Source: an uncultured Peptococcaceae bacterium (GTDB lineage: Bacteria; Bacillota; Desulfotomaculia; Desulfotomaculales; Desulfocucumaceae). From it: a stretch of DNA of 39,018 nt. The notes below the pieces were generated by a model. The model was given only the letters and a program-made list of their open reading frames with translations, was not told the DNA's origin and searched no databases. Location: positions 1 through 39,018 of the forward strand of contig CATZDY010000015.1 in assembly GCA_958417755.1 (NCBI GenBank), read 5' to 3'. The translations under genes and the position numbers were made by a program. Of the stretch, positions 16,047 to 24,224 are shown one piece after another (the stretch's first letter is position 1; each line of letters begins with the position of its first letter).

Positions 16047-16428
16047 TAATTTTTGCTCCGCATTACGCAACCTGTATGACATATATCGCTATGAAAAGCC
16101 TTATGACAATGTAATTCTCACAGGGCTTGTAGCTTTATATGGGATTTGTTTTGAACAATCTTGGAAAGCAGTCAAAGAAGCCTTGGAAGCCAATGGATTT
16201 TCAGAAAGCCAGACAGGTTCCCCTCGTCAAATTTTAAAAACAGCATATCAGGCTGGCATGATTAAAGACGAAAAAAAGTGGCTGGCAGCACTTGTAAGCA
16301 GAAACCAAGTGGCCCATGCTTATAATCCTCAAATTGCCTTAGATATTGTAAAACAGACCAAAGAAGAATATTATGAAATGTTTTGTGAACTAAAAACAGA
16401 GCTAGAAAAAAATTGGTTACCTATATAA
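16033..16428 (+). CDS. HEPN-domain toxin (HepT/HI0074 type)
   Basis: 131 residues, all helical, in the family known as nucleotidyltransferase substrate-binding proteins (HI0074-like). The RNase motif Rx4HxY is exact: R90-NQVA-H95-A-Y97. In the characterised HepT-MntA pair the HEPN protein is a ribonuclease toxin, and the MNT partner neutralises it by adding AMP groups to the motif Tyr, here Tyr97. The ATG at 16033 lies inside the end of the methyltransferase-MNT gene, with AAGGAAGG about 11 nt upstream, so the two are translationally coupled. The overlap with a partner fused to a housekeeping-type rRNA methyltransferase is what makes this pair unusual. No terminator is obvious downstream. Confidence 0.9.
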   Translation: MKKFDNFCSALRNLYDIYRYEKPYDNVILTGLVALYGICFEQSWKAVKEALEANGFSESQTGSPRQILKTAYQAGMIKDEKKWLAALVSRNQVAHAYNPQIALDIVKQTKEEYYEMFCELKTELEKNWLPI

Positions 16429-16796
16429 TAAAAGCCCGATAAATGATTTAAATATAAATTTTTATTTATGTATATGGATAAATTGCTTGACTTTGATGGC
16501 ATTTAATAATAGATATGAATACTCAATATCATTAAAAACTATAATGCATGATATAGATTCTTCATATGGAAATATCTAAAGCATTCCCTCGTAAATTTGC
16601 GACTCTTGGGGAAAAGTTGTAGAGGGAAATGGAAGATATCAAATAGATATTTCCGTGCAAGTACATCATTGCCTTGGTGGATGGCTTGCATATTGGAAAA
16701 TTCCTGCAAACCTTTGAAAAAGTAATGCAACAAATGCAGGATTTCAATTTTATATACAAAAACGCTAATCATATGATTACATTGGAAAGGATATTA
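16429..16796 (+). other. AT-rich gap with a two-tier hairpin upstream of the carbonic anhydrase
   Basis: No gene. GGAAATATCTA (16568-16578) pairs with TAGATATTTCC (16644-16654), and inside it TTCCCTC (16584-16590) pairs with GAGGGAA (16622-16628). A further TGCAAG/CTTGCA pair encloses 16657 to about 16690. The frame of the next gene is open back to 16674, but the ribosome-binding site places its start at 16797, so this segment is probably untranslated leader. Confidence 0.45.
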
Positions 16797-17372
16797 ATGA
16801 ATATGAAGGCCCAGGATGCGCTTTTACGGCTCCAACAAGGCAATAGACAGTATGTACAATACAATCAAAATCCCGCTCAGTTAACCGCCCAAACGCGGGA
16901 AGCATCTGCCAAGAATGGACAACAGCCCTATGCAGTGGTGGTGGCTTGCTCAGACTCCAGAATCCCTGTTGAACATATTTTTTCCGCAGGAATCGGAGAG
17001 CTTTTTATCGTCAGAACTGCGGGAAATGTGCTTGATGCCATGGCCCTTGGCAGCATTACATACGGCATTGCCCAATGCCTTTGTCCCTTGGTTTTGGTCA
17101 TGGGGCATACAAATTGCGGGGCAGTGGCTGCCGCCTTACAGGGAAAGGGAGAAGGCCATATTCAGGATATTATACAAGAAATCCAAAGTTGCTTTCAAGG
17201 TGAAACTAATATCAGAACCTGTGAAATACTCAATGTAAAACATTGCCTGCAAAAAATTTTAAATGATAATACCATTGCTTCTTTTTCCCGCCAAGGTATG
17301 GTTTCTGTCCAAGGTGCAATGTATGATATTGCCAGTGGGAAAGTAGATTTTTGGGGAACTAACCAGGAGTGA
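16797..17372 (+). CDS. Beta-class carbonic anhydrase
   Basis: 191 residues from the ATG at 16797, with GGAAAGG 6 nt upstream. Zinc ligands are visible as C51-S-D53-S-R55 (VACSDSRIPVEHIF) and H104-x2-C107 (MGHTNCGAV), with RTAGN in between, the full beta-carbonic anhydrase set. It interconverts CO2 and bicarbonate in the cytoplasm, supplying carboxylases or balancing pH. An Arg/Asp dyad (D53-R55) is intact, so a normal active site is expected. Monocistronic by context, preceded by a structured leader. Confidence 0.95.
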   Translation: MNMKAQDALLRLQQGNRQYVQYNQNPAQLTAQTREASAKNGQQPYAVVVACSDSRIPVEHIFSAGIGELFIVRTAGNVLDAMALGSITYGIAQCLCPLVLVMGHTNCGAVAAALQGKGEGHIQDIIQEIQSCFQGETNIRTCEILNVKHCLQKILNDNTIASFSRQGMVSVQGAMYDIASGKVDFWGTNQE

Positions 17373-17570
17373 ATCATAAAATAGCTTTGCCTTTATATTT
17401 TTGGGAGCGAATTCCTCCAAAGTATTCTGTTCTATCTTTTTATTGATACAGGGTTTTGGTAGCAATTTATATCTTGATTTTTGATTACATTTTTGTTCAA
17501 TCCACGTCTATATTGATAGATATAAAAATTCAGGCCAAGACAAATGTAATATTGAAATTGAGGTGATCCT

Positions 17571-18035
17571 GTGAAATTAGCTGAAGCGCTTCTCCTCCGT
17601 TCTGAATATCAACAAAAAATTGAAAATTTGCAACAACGCATTGCGGTCAATATAAAGGTACAAGAAGAGGATACGCCCCATGAGGATCCAAATGATTTGT
17701 TGACTGAAATTTTTTCTCTCAATGACCAATTATGCCAATTGATTCAAAAAATCAATGCCACCAACAATAAAACCAAATTACCCAATGGACAAAGCATTGC
17801 CGAGGCCTTGGTACAACGGGATATGCTTATGAAAAAACGGAATATTCTTGCCAATATGGTTGGCATAGCCAATGAACGGGATTATCGTCTTACCCATACG
17901 GAAATAAAAATGCATATCATCATTCCTGTGGCTGACCTACAAAAGCAAATTGATCAGCTTTCCCGGAAATACAGGGAATTGGATACTCTCATTCAGGGCA
18001 CAAACTGGACTGTGGACATGGATGCAGCATGGTAA
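17571..18035 (+). CDS. DIP1984-family protein
   Basis: 154 residues from a GTG start with GAGGTGAT just upstream. The opening MKLAEALLLRSEYQQKIENL, the middle IQKINATNNKTKLPNGQSIAEAL and the closing LIQGTNWTVDM are characteristic of the DIP1984 family (also indexed as DUF6847): soluble, largely coiled-coil proteins of unknown function found in actinobacteria and Bacillota. No transmembrane segment or catalytic motif is seen. It stands alone. The assignment rests on recognition of the conserved ends. Confidence 0.85.
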   Translation: MKLAEALLLRSEYQQKIENLQQRIAVNIKVQEEDTPHEDPNDLLTEIFSLNDQLCQLIQKINATNNKTKLPNGQSIAEALVQRDMLMKKRNILANMVGIANERDYRLTHTEIKMHIIIPVADLQKQIDQLSRKYRELDTLIQGTNWTVDMDAAW

Positions 18036-18450
18036 ATAAAGCAGGTAGTCTTAGGGGATAAAAGCGGGTATGAAAAACCCAAATGAAATGCGATGGTGGA
18101 TGTGGGACAGTCCGGCGGTTCGATTCCGTAAATGACAAATCAAGTCCAATACCATTTACAGCAGTACGATTTTATTCTTTCACACCTTATTACCACATAC
18201 CGTTTATCCCTAAAGGCGAGGGTTGGGGTTGGGGCTATCATTATCATGCAAACCATGACAAATCCTTGAAGTATTCTTAAAAAATTGTTCATAAAAATCC
18301 CTTGAGTCACACAAAATAAATCAAAGGGTTTTATTTTTCCTTTCTTTTTTCTCCAGTTTGAAGGATTCAAAACATAAATTCCTTTCCCTGGGTATAAAAT
18401 GAACAATCCCCCCAAGCAGACACTAACATTTTGCTCACATCATTTTAAGT
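18036..18450 (+). other. Gene-poor stretch with a weak terminator
   Basis: No supported gene. AAAATCCCTTGA (18294-18305) pairs, with two single-base bulges, with TCAAAGGGTTTT (18321-18332), and TTTTATTTTT follows, giving a likely terminator for the DIP1984 gene. Short ORFs on both strands here lack ribosome-binding sites and any recognisable motif. Confidence 0.5.
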
Positions 18451-19251
18451 TTGCACATAAAAAATTTACAGAAGGGAGCTCCCAACACAATCACTTTTAA
18501 AAAACTAAAAAAAATAATGCTGGATTGCTTTATGTTGATTGTTTTACTACTCTTATGTCAACCATATTTGCTCAGCACTTGGTTTTATGCCATTTGCGGC
18601 TTGCTTTTCCTGGGAGCCTGCCTATTGCATATCATAATCCATGGCAAATGGGTGATGGGAATCAGTAAAATCATAGCTATCTCTCATATCCCCGGAAAGG
18701 TAAAAATAAATTATGGGATCAATACCCTGCTTTTTATTTCTCTTTTCCTGGTTATCATCAGTGGTATTGCTATTTCTAAAACTACTTCTCTTATCCCCAC
18801 TGATACCATATGGAGAAACATACATGTTTACACTACTTCCATTGGTCTTGTTCTTTTAGGTCTACACATTGGTTTTCATTGGCATAGGTTAGGTTCTGTG
18901 ATAAAAAAAATATTTCCTTTATCCAATGTTATGGCAAAGCCATTAGGTATTAGTTTGGTTCTTATCTTTTTGTCATTTAGCCTATGTAACATTGTAGCAA
19001 CAGATTTGACTGTTCGGTTTACCCCACCTATTCTGATTTCTCAAGCGCAACAAGAAATCATAGAAATCCAAACTGTGTTACAACCCCATCATAACTCATA
19101 TCCTCTTCTTCCAAGAATTCAAAACACGAAAACTCAGGTTAGCAATGGCTTACAAAGCTTTACCTGGCATCTATCCATCCTTTTTTTATTTGCCTTTATT
19201 GCTTCTAAAATGGAAAGATTGTACAAAAAAATGCAAAAAATCTTAAGCTAA
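18451..19251 (+). CDS. DUF4405-like multi-helix membrane protein (possible haem-binding)
   Basis: Up to 266 residues. The frame starts with TTG at 18451. AAGGGAG at 18472-18478 points to a start after it, but no ATG, GTG or TTG is well placed, and the first ATG is at 18517, so the start is uncertain. Four or five hydrophobic helices carry regularly placed histidines (LLHIIIHGKWV, NIHVYTTSIGLVLLGLHIGFHWHRL). This resembles the four-helix, bis-histidine cytochrome b fold of DUF4405 proteins, which are tied to extracytosolic flavin electron transfer. A soluble loop of about 60 residues precedes the last helix. No flavin-transferase gene is adjacent. Confidence 0.65.
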   Translation: MHIKNLQKGAPNTITFKKLKKIMLDCFMLIVLLLLCQPYLLSTWFYAICGLLFLGACLLHIIIHGKWVMGISKIIAISHIPGKVKINYGINTLLFISLFLVIISGIAISKTTSLIPTDTIWRNIHVYTTSIGLVLLGLHIGFHWHRLGSVIKKIFPLSNVMAKPLGISLVLIFLSFSLCNIVATDLTVRFTPPILISQAQQEIIEIQTVLQPHHNSYPLLPRIQNTKTQVSNGLQSFTWHLSILFLFAFIASKMERLYKKMQKILS

Positions 19252-19287
19252 AAGGATAAATTTTAAACCATTAGCTCCAAACCCTTT

Positions 19288-19325
19288 ATGCGCCTGCAAG
19301 TAATGCTTCAGGCGTATTTATTTTT
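19288..19325 (+). terminator. Terminator after the DUF4405-like gene
   Basis: ATGCGCCTG (19288-19296) pairs with CAGGCGTAT (19309-19317), 12-nt loop, followed by TTTATTTTT. Confidence 0.85.
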
Positions 19326-19349
19326 AAAGCATTATATAAAAATTTTCAA

Positions 19350-19393
19350 TTAACGACATCTTAACCTTTTCTTTACTAGCCATACCCTATACT
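19350..19393 (+). promoter_or_regulatory. Three 11-bp-phased TTAAC repeats before the secreted-protein gene
   Basis: TTAAC at 19350, TTAAC at 19361 and TTTAC at 19372 begin exactly 11 nt apart, upstream of a TATACT -10 box (19388-19393). Direct repeats with one-turn spacing are typical binding sites of OmpR/PhoB-family regulators, and such a regulator is encoded 0.9 kb downstream. Confidence 0.6.
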
Positions 19394-19441
19394 AAACATG
19401 TGATCACAAACAAATACATTTAAAAATTTGGAGGGAACAAA

Positions 19442-20215
19442 ATGAAAAAACAAATACTAACTAGCTTACTGGCACTGACCATGTTAACCGGAACCTCAGC
19501 CTCAGCCATGGCAGCTGAAGAGCATGCAAGCAAAATTCCTGCAAGTGAAATACACCAAAATATTGACCCCAAAAATATTGACCAAAATGGCACCGTATTC
19601 TCCGTCACCTTTCATGATGAATCAGGTATGGATATAGACCCAAAAGATAATGTCGCCTTTGATCTCAAGGATTATAAACCAATTTCTCCTGATAGCTATG
19701 TACAAGAAATTCAAAAAGCAAAAATCGAATTAGCCGACCAAGTGGCTAAGGGACAATTGACCCAAGAAGAAGCAGACAAAACCATAGAGGCCATGGAAAA
19801 AACCTTAGCTGAACTCAAAGCGGGATCAGTACAACTATTTCAAGGGCCTGGAGATACTTCCCTGGCAATTCAACAACATACTGAGGCCACATCCACAGAA
19901 ATAAATAACCAAGAAATCAATGATGAACAAAGTAACAAGAACACAGAAAATGGAGAATATCAGAAATATCAGTTAGATATGACTGATTTTAAACCCTATA
20001 CAGCAGAAGAATATGCTAAGGAAATGGAAGAAATCAAAAAACAATTGGCTGAAAAGGTAAACAATGGGGTTATGACCCAACAGGAAGCTGATACCCAAAT
20101 CGCTGGGATGGAAAATACTTTGGCTGAAATCAAATCCGGTGATATCAAACTTTTTAACAATGAAAAGCTCAACATATTAGTCTCAACTGTTGCAAAAGAT
20201 TCAGAAGCCTTATAA
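19442..20215 (+). CDS. Secreted protein with two tandem repeats
   Basis: 257 residues with a Sec signal peptide (MKKQILTSLLALTMLTGTSA, cleavage likely after SAMA). GGAGGG is upstream of the ATG. The mature part contains two homologous units of about 62 residues, beginning DLKDYKPISPDSY and DMTDFKPYTAEEY. Each contains a charged helix, a calcium-loop-free QEEAD/QQEAD turn, AEMEKTLAELKAG-like text and a VQLF/IKLF end. The linker is Asn/Glu/Thr-rich. No enzyme motif is seen. Function unknown; the downstream two-component system and the phased TTAAC repeats suggest it is a regulated envelope or sensing partner. A terminator follows at 20229. Confidence 0.8.
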   Translation: MKKQILTSLLALTMLTGTSASAMAAEEHASKIPASEIHQNIDPKNIDQNGTVFSVTFHDESGMDIDPKDNVAFDLKDYKPISPDSYVQEIQKAKIELADQVAKGQLTQEEADKTIEAMEKTLAELKAGSVQLFQGPGDTSLAIQQHTEATSTEINNQEINDEQSNKNTENGEYQKYQLDMTDFKPYTAEEYAKEMEEIKKQLAEKVNNGVMTQQEADTQIAGMENTLAEIKSGDIKLFNNEKLNILVSTVAKDSEAL

Positions 20216-20228
20216 TAATACAAACCAA

Positions 20229-20270
20229 ATGATCAGCCGGGTATCTTTAAAATCCGGCTGGTCATTTTTC
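20229..20270 (+). terminator. Terminator after the secreted-protein gene
   Basis: ATGATCAGCCGG (20229-20240) pairs with CCGGCTGGTCAT (20254-20265) with one T-G wobble, followed by TTTTT. Confidence 0.88.
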
Positions 20271-20339
20271 CCATCATTTAGTTCAGCTGAATCTGTTATA
20301 CTGAGATTGGAAAAAGAATTGATATGCAGGTGGTTAACA

Positions 20340-21020
20340 ATGAAATTACTATTGATTGAAGATGAAGAAGACATTCTGCAAGCCCTGGCCCATGGTTTAC
20401 GCAAATGTGGATATGCAGTGGATATGGCAATGGATGGCAAAGAAGGGGTGACCATGGCGGAAATTAATCAGTATGATCTGATTGTATTGGATTTAAACTT
20501 ACCATTCATGGATGGTTTGGATGTATTACAACAGCTGCGGAAACGGGATAAAGAAATCCGGGTCTTAATTTTATCAGCCCGTTGGGCAGTGGATGACAAA
20601 GTGCAAGGATTGGATTTAGGTGCCAATGATTATATGGTAAAACCCTTTCATTTCGCTGAATTAGAAGCCCGTATCCGGGCTTTGCTGCGAAGACAATTTA
20701 GCCAGGAGAATACCATTTTATGCTATAATTCCTTGTGCTTTGATACAAAAACCAGAACAGCCACTATCCAGGATCAAATACTTGAATTAACTGCCAAGGA
20801 AACTGCTATTTTAGAATATCTCATGTTAAATCAAAACCGGGTAATCAGCGCTGAAGAGCTCATTGAACATATTTGGGATAGCAATGCTGATTTGTTCTCC
20901 AATGCCATTAAAGTTCATATCAGCTCTTTACGCAAAAAAATCAGCCAGCACTGCCCCAGAGAAGTCATTGGCAATATCAGAGGCCTTGGTTATTATATAG
21001 GGGGTCATGTTCATGATTAA
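20340..21020 (+). CDS. OmpR/PhoB-family response regulator
   Basis: 226 residues from the ATG at 20340, with AGGTGG 6 nt before it. The open frame extends back through the preceding terminator, but that part is not coding. Receiver domain (1-115): acidic pair EDEED, phosphoacceptor Asp in LIVLDLNLPFMDG, switch residue in LILSA and Lys in MVKPF. The winged-helix output domain (about 130-220) contains LTAKETAILEYL and AIKVHISSLRKKI. It forms an operon with the overlapping histidine kinase. The phased repeats before the secreted-protein gene are a candidate target. Confidence 0.96.
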   Translation: MKLLLIEDEEDILQALAHGLRKCGYAVDMAMDGKEGVTMAEINQYDLIVLDLNLPFMDGLDVLQQLRKRDKEIRVLILSARWAVDDKVQGLDLGANDYMVKPFHFAELEARIRALLRRQFSQENTILCYNSLCFDTKTRTATIQDQILELTAKETAILEYLMLNQNRVISAEELIEHIWDSNADLFSNAIKVHISSLRKKISQHCPREVIGNIRGLGYYIGGHVHD

Positions 21021-22269
21021 TCCTTTGCGCAAATTGTCCTTACGCATGCGTTTGACCCTATTATCCGCTATTGTGGTTATTTGTGTGGCATTGACCCTTA
21101 CCTTGACCTCCATCAATCGGGCGTCAACAATCTTTGTGTCCCAAGGAAAACCCCCTGTAGCCTCCTTTACCCCGTCTTCCTCTTTGATGGAGACCTTAGA
21201 GGCTCCCCCTGTCAGCTATTTAAATGATGAATCCATAGCCATTACTAGCAGCAAAGGAGCAGCAGCGGAAAGTGAGGAAATACCGGAAAGCGATATCAGC
21301 GAAACTTTCAAAATAAGCTTAGCGGAAAAACGGGAATTCGCATCATCCAGCCTTTGGATGATGCTCCTGGTCATTGGTTGTGGTACCCTGCTCACCTGGA
21401 TTGTAGCAGGCAAAGCGTTAAAACCAGTACAAGTCCTAACAGCTACTGTGGGAACCATCAATGCTCACAACCTTTCCACCAGAGTAAAAGGATTTGACGC
21501 CAAGGATGAAATCAGCCAGTTATCTGATAATTTTAATCATATGCTGGATAAGCTGGAATTGGCTTTTCTGCAACAAAAAAGCTTTTCCGTCAGCGCTGCT
21601 CATGAGCTAAAAACACCTTTGGCAGCCATCCGTACCAACCTTGAAGTGCTGGAACTGGACGAGGAACCCACAGCGGAACATTATCAAAACACCTTTGCGG
21701 TTATCAAACGCAATAACAATCGTCTCATTGACTTGGTGGACAATCTATTGCAAATCAACCTCAATCAACAGGAATTCTTCCAGGAAGCCATTGTGACAGA
21801 TGAAATGCTCCAAGAAATATTGGCAGAGCTAAGCCCTGAAATAGAAAATAAAGGTGTTACCATTGAGGTCTGGAACAACCTGCCCATTCTCTATGGAAAC
21901 AAAAGCTTGTTATACAGTGGACTTAAAAATTTATTGGAAAATGCCATTCAATACAATCAACCAGCAGGCCATATTACCATTACCTTAGAAGAAGGAACAG
22001 AGCAAGCCATAATCTCCATACAGGATACGGGCATAGGCATTGCCCCGGAAGATTTGCCCCATATTTTTGAACCTTTTTACCGGGCTGATCATTCCCGCAA
22101 CCGCAAAGCCGGAGGTTCAGGTTTGGGCTTAGCCTTAGTAAAAAGCATTGCTGAGGAATACCAAGGACAAGTGCAGGTCAAAAGCAAACCAGGGGAAGGT
22201 TCCCTATTTCAATTGATTTTACCTCAATTGTCTACAGACATAGCAAAAGAAGATAAGGAAGCTTTATGA
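21013..22269 (+). CDS. Membrane sensor histidine kinase
   Basis: 418 residues from the ATG at 21013, 8 nt after GGGGG; an ATG at 21007 is too close to it. Transmembrane helix 1 (about 12-32), an extracytoplasmic loop of about 75 residues rich in Ser/Pro/Glu, helix 2 (about 112-132), HAMP domain, then the H-box SVSAAHELKTPLAAIRTNLE with the phospho-His, N-box LLENAIQYNQ, G1 DTGIGIAPEDL, F-box FEPFYRAD and G2 GGSGLGLALV. All catalytic boxes are intact. It overlaps the response regulator by 8 nt. The short periplasmic-type loop and the secreted two-repeat protein nearby suggest envelope sensing. Confidence 0.96.
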   Translation: MINPLRKLSLRMRLTLLSAIVVICVALTLTLTSINRASTIFVSQGKPPVASFTPSSSLMETLEAPPVSYLNDESIAITSSKGAAAESEEIPESDISETFKISLAEKREFASSSLWMMLLVIGCGTLLTWIVAGKALKPVQVLTATVGTINAHNLSTRVKGFDAKDEISQLSDNFNHMLDKLELAFLQQKSFSVSAAHELKTPLAAIRTNLEVLELDEEPTAEHYQNTFAVIKRNNNRLIDLVDNLLQINLNQQEFFQEAIVTDEMLQEILAELSPEIENKGVTIEVWNNLPILYGNKSLLYSGLKNLLENAIQYNQPAGHITITLEEGTEQAIISIQDTGIGIAPEDLPHIFEPFYRADHSRNRKAGGSGLGLALVKSIAEEYQGQVQVKSKPGEGSLFQLILPQLSTDIAKEDKEAL

Positions 22270-22779
22270 AAAGTATAACCCCGCACTTTTCAATCATCCT
22301 ACAAGATAGACTAATGATTATCTTTATATGAGGTACAAACTTAAGCATCATATCACCCAAGCCAGCTTATCGCTTTCCATTCAAAAAGTCAATGGTCAGC
22401 ACCATTTTCCCTTTCCAATTTCCTTTCATGCATTTAGCATACAATAGTTTAACCTTTCCTTTGCTAATAGGTGCAATATTATGAGGATATTTTCCAACAA
22501 CCTTTCTTAGCATTTGCATAACCTGTTATAATTTTATATGATAAGGGATAAAGATAATCCCTGTTAATATTCAAACTAAGGACCATATGCTGCTCTTTTT
22601 ATTGTTAAAATAATAACTTATTTTTCTAGTAGATAATATTAATATATTTTCCATATTCTATCATAGAAAATAAAAAAATTTTTATATAATTAAGCTTAAG
22701 TATTAATATTGTTTTTATAGCATATCAAGTATAGCGTGAAAATCTTACCTGCTCTTACTGCAACGTATTGGAGGCCTTT
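22270..22779. other. 510-nt AT-rich intergenic region
   Basis: Very AT-rich after 22520, with a TTTTCTA/TAGAAAA inverted pair around 22622-22672. No clear promoter could be fixed. It contains one small reverse ORF, listed separately. Confidence 0.4.
22367..22519 (-). CDS. Possible small basic protein (50 aa)
   Basis: Reverse-strand frame of 50 codons, ATG at 22519, TAA at 22367. The peptide is strongly basic (about 12 Lys/Arg; e.g. ISKGKVKLLYAKCMKGNWKGK). AGGT precedes the second ATG (22513) by 7 nt, a weak ribosome-binding site. It could be a small protein, a decayed gene fragment or chance; no family recognised. Confidence 0.25.
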   Translation of the reverse strand: MQMLRKVVGKYPHNIAPISKGKVKLLYAKCMKGNWKGKMVLTIDFLNGKR

Positions 22780-23841
22780 ATGAAGCAAATGAAATTTGGC
22801 CCCGACCATTTATTCAATTTATATCAGGATTTACAGATGCTAAAGCCTTTTCTCATTGGCTCTAAGCCCCTTACACATACAGTAAACCATTTGGCAGAAT
22901 TCATTTGCAAATCTTTGCCTGTATGCCGCGTGGCCTTAGTCCGCCTGGGAAAACAAAAAAACATCAAAGATCCTGGATTTTGGTCCAATGGTCCGGATAA
23001 TCTCCATGACCTTTACCATCAATTTTTGGAAGAACAGTTACCTTTTTTAACTTCCTCCTTTGTAAGGGGCCATGTGCTTGATGATTCTTCTTTGGAAAAT
23101 CTTATCACTGTTACCCTAAATCGAAAGCTTGATTATTATCCCACTGTCTTTCCCATTACCCATGAAGGGAAACTGGTTGGATTTTGCTTTTTTGGCAAAT
23201 GTGAAACCTACGGTTCCATTGGGCCCAATGAATTTATCCCCTTATTAGAGGAAAGCGGTCTCATCCATGCAGTGGGCAAATGGATTTTTAAACAAGCTGT
23301 GGATACTTGCGCCCATTGGGTAGAAAAAATGCCTGACTTTACCATGAGTATCAATCTTTCTTATCTTCAGCTTACCCAAGAGGATTTTATTCCTTTTATG
23401 CAAAAAACCTTAGCAGAAAAACATCTTCAGCCCAGACACATCATTGTGGAGCTTACAGAAAGCTGTATTGCTTCCAGTATTGATATGTTGGCAGATACTT
23501 TTAAAAAAATCCGTTCCCTGGGCATACAAATTGCCATGGATGATTTTGGCACCGGTTATTCTTCCTTGGACATTCTAAAAAATTGTCCCGCAGATATTGT
23601 GAAAATTGATCGGGCTTTTGTGAAAGATATTCAGACCAGTTCCTTTGACGCTACATTTATCAAATTTATTGTGGAATTGTGTCATAATGTGCAAATTACC
23701 GTATATTTGGAAGGGGTTGAAAACGAAAATGAATATCAATTCGTCAAACCCATGGGCCTGGACTTCATTCAAGGTTACTATTTTGGACATCCCCAGCCTG
23801 CCCAGGATTTTTACTTGCTTTTAATAGCCAACAATAAATGA
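22780..23841 (+). CDS. GAF-like/EAL-domain protein lacking the EAL motif
   Basis: 353 residues from the ATG at 22780; GGAGG lies 5 nt upstream. The first 140 or so residues resemble a GAF fold (ending FPITHEGKLVGFCFFGK). From about 145 the sequence is a clear EAL phosphodiesterase domain: GPNEFIPLLEESGLI, SINLS, IVELTES, MDDFGTGYSSL (D254-D255), VKIDRAF, EGVEN and QGYYFG. Where active enzymes have AEALLRW there is FCFFGKC (135-141), so the catalytic Glu and the Arg that holds cyclic-di-GMP are absent. It probably binds cyclic-di-GMP or a partner without hydrolysing it, or has decayed. No GGDEF domain is encoded nearby. Confidence 0.88.
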   Translation: MKQMKFGPDHLFNLYQDLQMLKPFLIGSKPLTHTVNHLAEFICKSLPVCRVALVRLGKQKNIKDPGFWSNGPDNLHDLYHQFLEEQLPFLTSSFVRGHVLDDSSLENLITVTLNRKLDYYPTVFPITHEGKLVGFCFFGKCETYGSIGPNEFIPLLEESGLIHAVGKWIFKQAVDTCAHWVEKMPDFTMSINLSYLQLTQEDFIPFMQKTLAEKHLQPRHIIVELTESCIASSIDMLADTFKKIRSLGIQIAMDDFGTGYSSLDILKNCPADIVKIDRAFVKDIQTSSFDATFIKFIVELCHNVQITVYLEGVENENEYQFVKPMGLDFIQGYYFGHPQPAQDFYLLLIANNK

Positions 23842-23869
23842 ATATTTTCTAATCTGCATACACAAAAAT

Positions 23870-23891
23870 GGAGTTAAAAACTCCTTTTTTT
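23870..23891 (+). terminator. Terminator after the EAL-domain gene
   Basis: GGAGTT (23870-23875), AAA loop, AACTCC (23879-23884), then seven T residues. Confidence 0.85.
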
Positions 23892-23995
23892 ACGCCCTTA
23901 AATCCAGGTTTATCTTATCCTCTCCTCTGTCATCCTTTTCGCTTTCCTTTTCCATTGCAGCACTTAAAAATAGATTGCTATAAAAATTTTTATGC

Positions 23996-24063
23996 TTGAC
24001 AAAATTTTAAGGGCATACTAATATAAACAAGTTATTTAGTAAATTACTAATTTATTAAATAAC
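23996..24063 (+). promoter_or_regulatory. Promoter and palindromic operator of the DUF6530-macrodomain cluster
   Basis: TTGACA (23996-24001) and TAATAT (24019-24024), 17-nt spacer. Directly downstream, GTTATTTAGTAAAT (24031-24044) mirrors 24050-24063 with one mismatch around TACTA, and the perfect palindrome TTAGTAA-A-TTACTAA sits inside. The placement at about +1 to +35 and the TTAGTAA half-site resemble MarR-type operators. No regulator gene is adjacent. Confidence 0.6.
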
Positions 24064-24224
24064 TCCTTGCTACTATCATTTCTCCCTCCCCTACCAAATT
24101 TGGATTCATCATATAAACAAAATATAGCATTTTATGAGACCTAAAAAGTTTTTTGGATAGGCAAAAGGAACTGTATCAAAGATTACAATTTTAAAAAATA
24201 ACTAAAAATGAAGGAGAAAATATC

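Larger units (their letters stand above)
23842..24224 (+). other. Intergenic region holding terminator, promoter and operator
   Basis: It begins with the EAL-gene terminator and ends with the promoter and palindromic operator of the DUF6530 cluster, each listed separately. I see no gene in it. Confidence 0.6.

Noticed and set aside
18112..18135. GGTTCGATTCC, resembling a tRNA T-loop
   Set aside because: No acceptor, D or anticodon arms can be built around it.
18083..18415. Overlapping small ORFs of 65 and 91 codons on both strands
   Set aside because: No ribosome-binding site, no motif, and the terminator hairpin lies inside the reverse frame.
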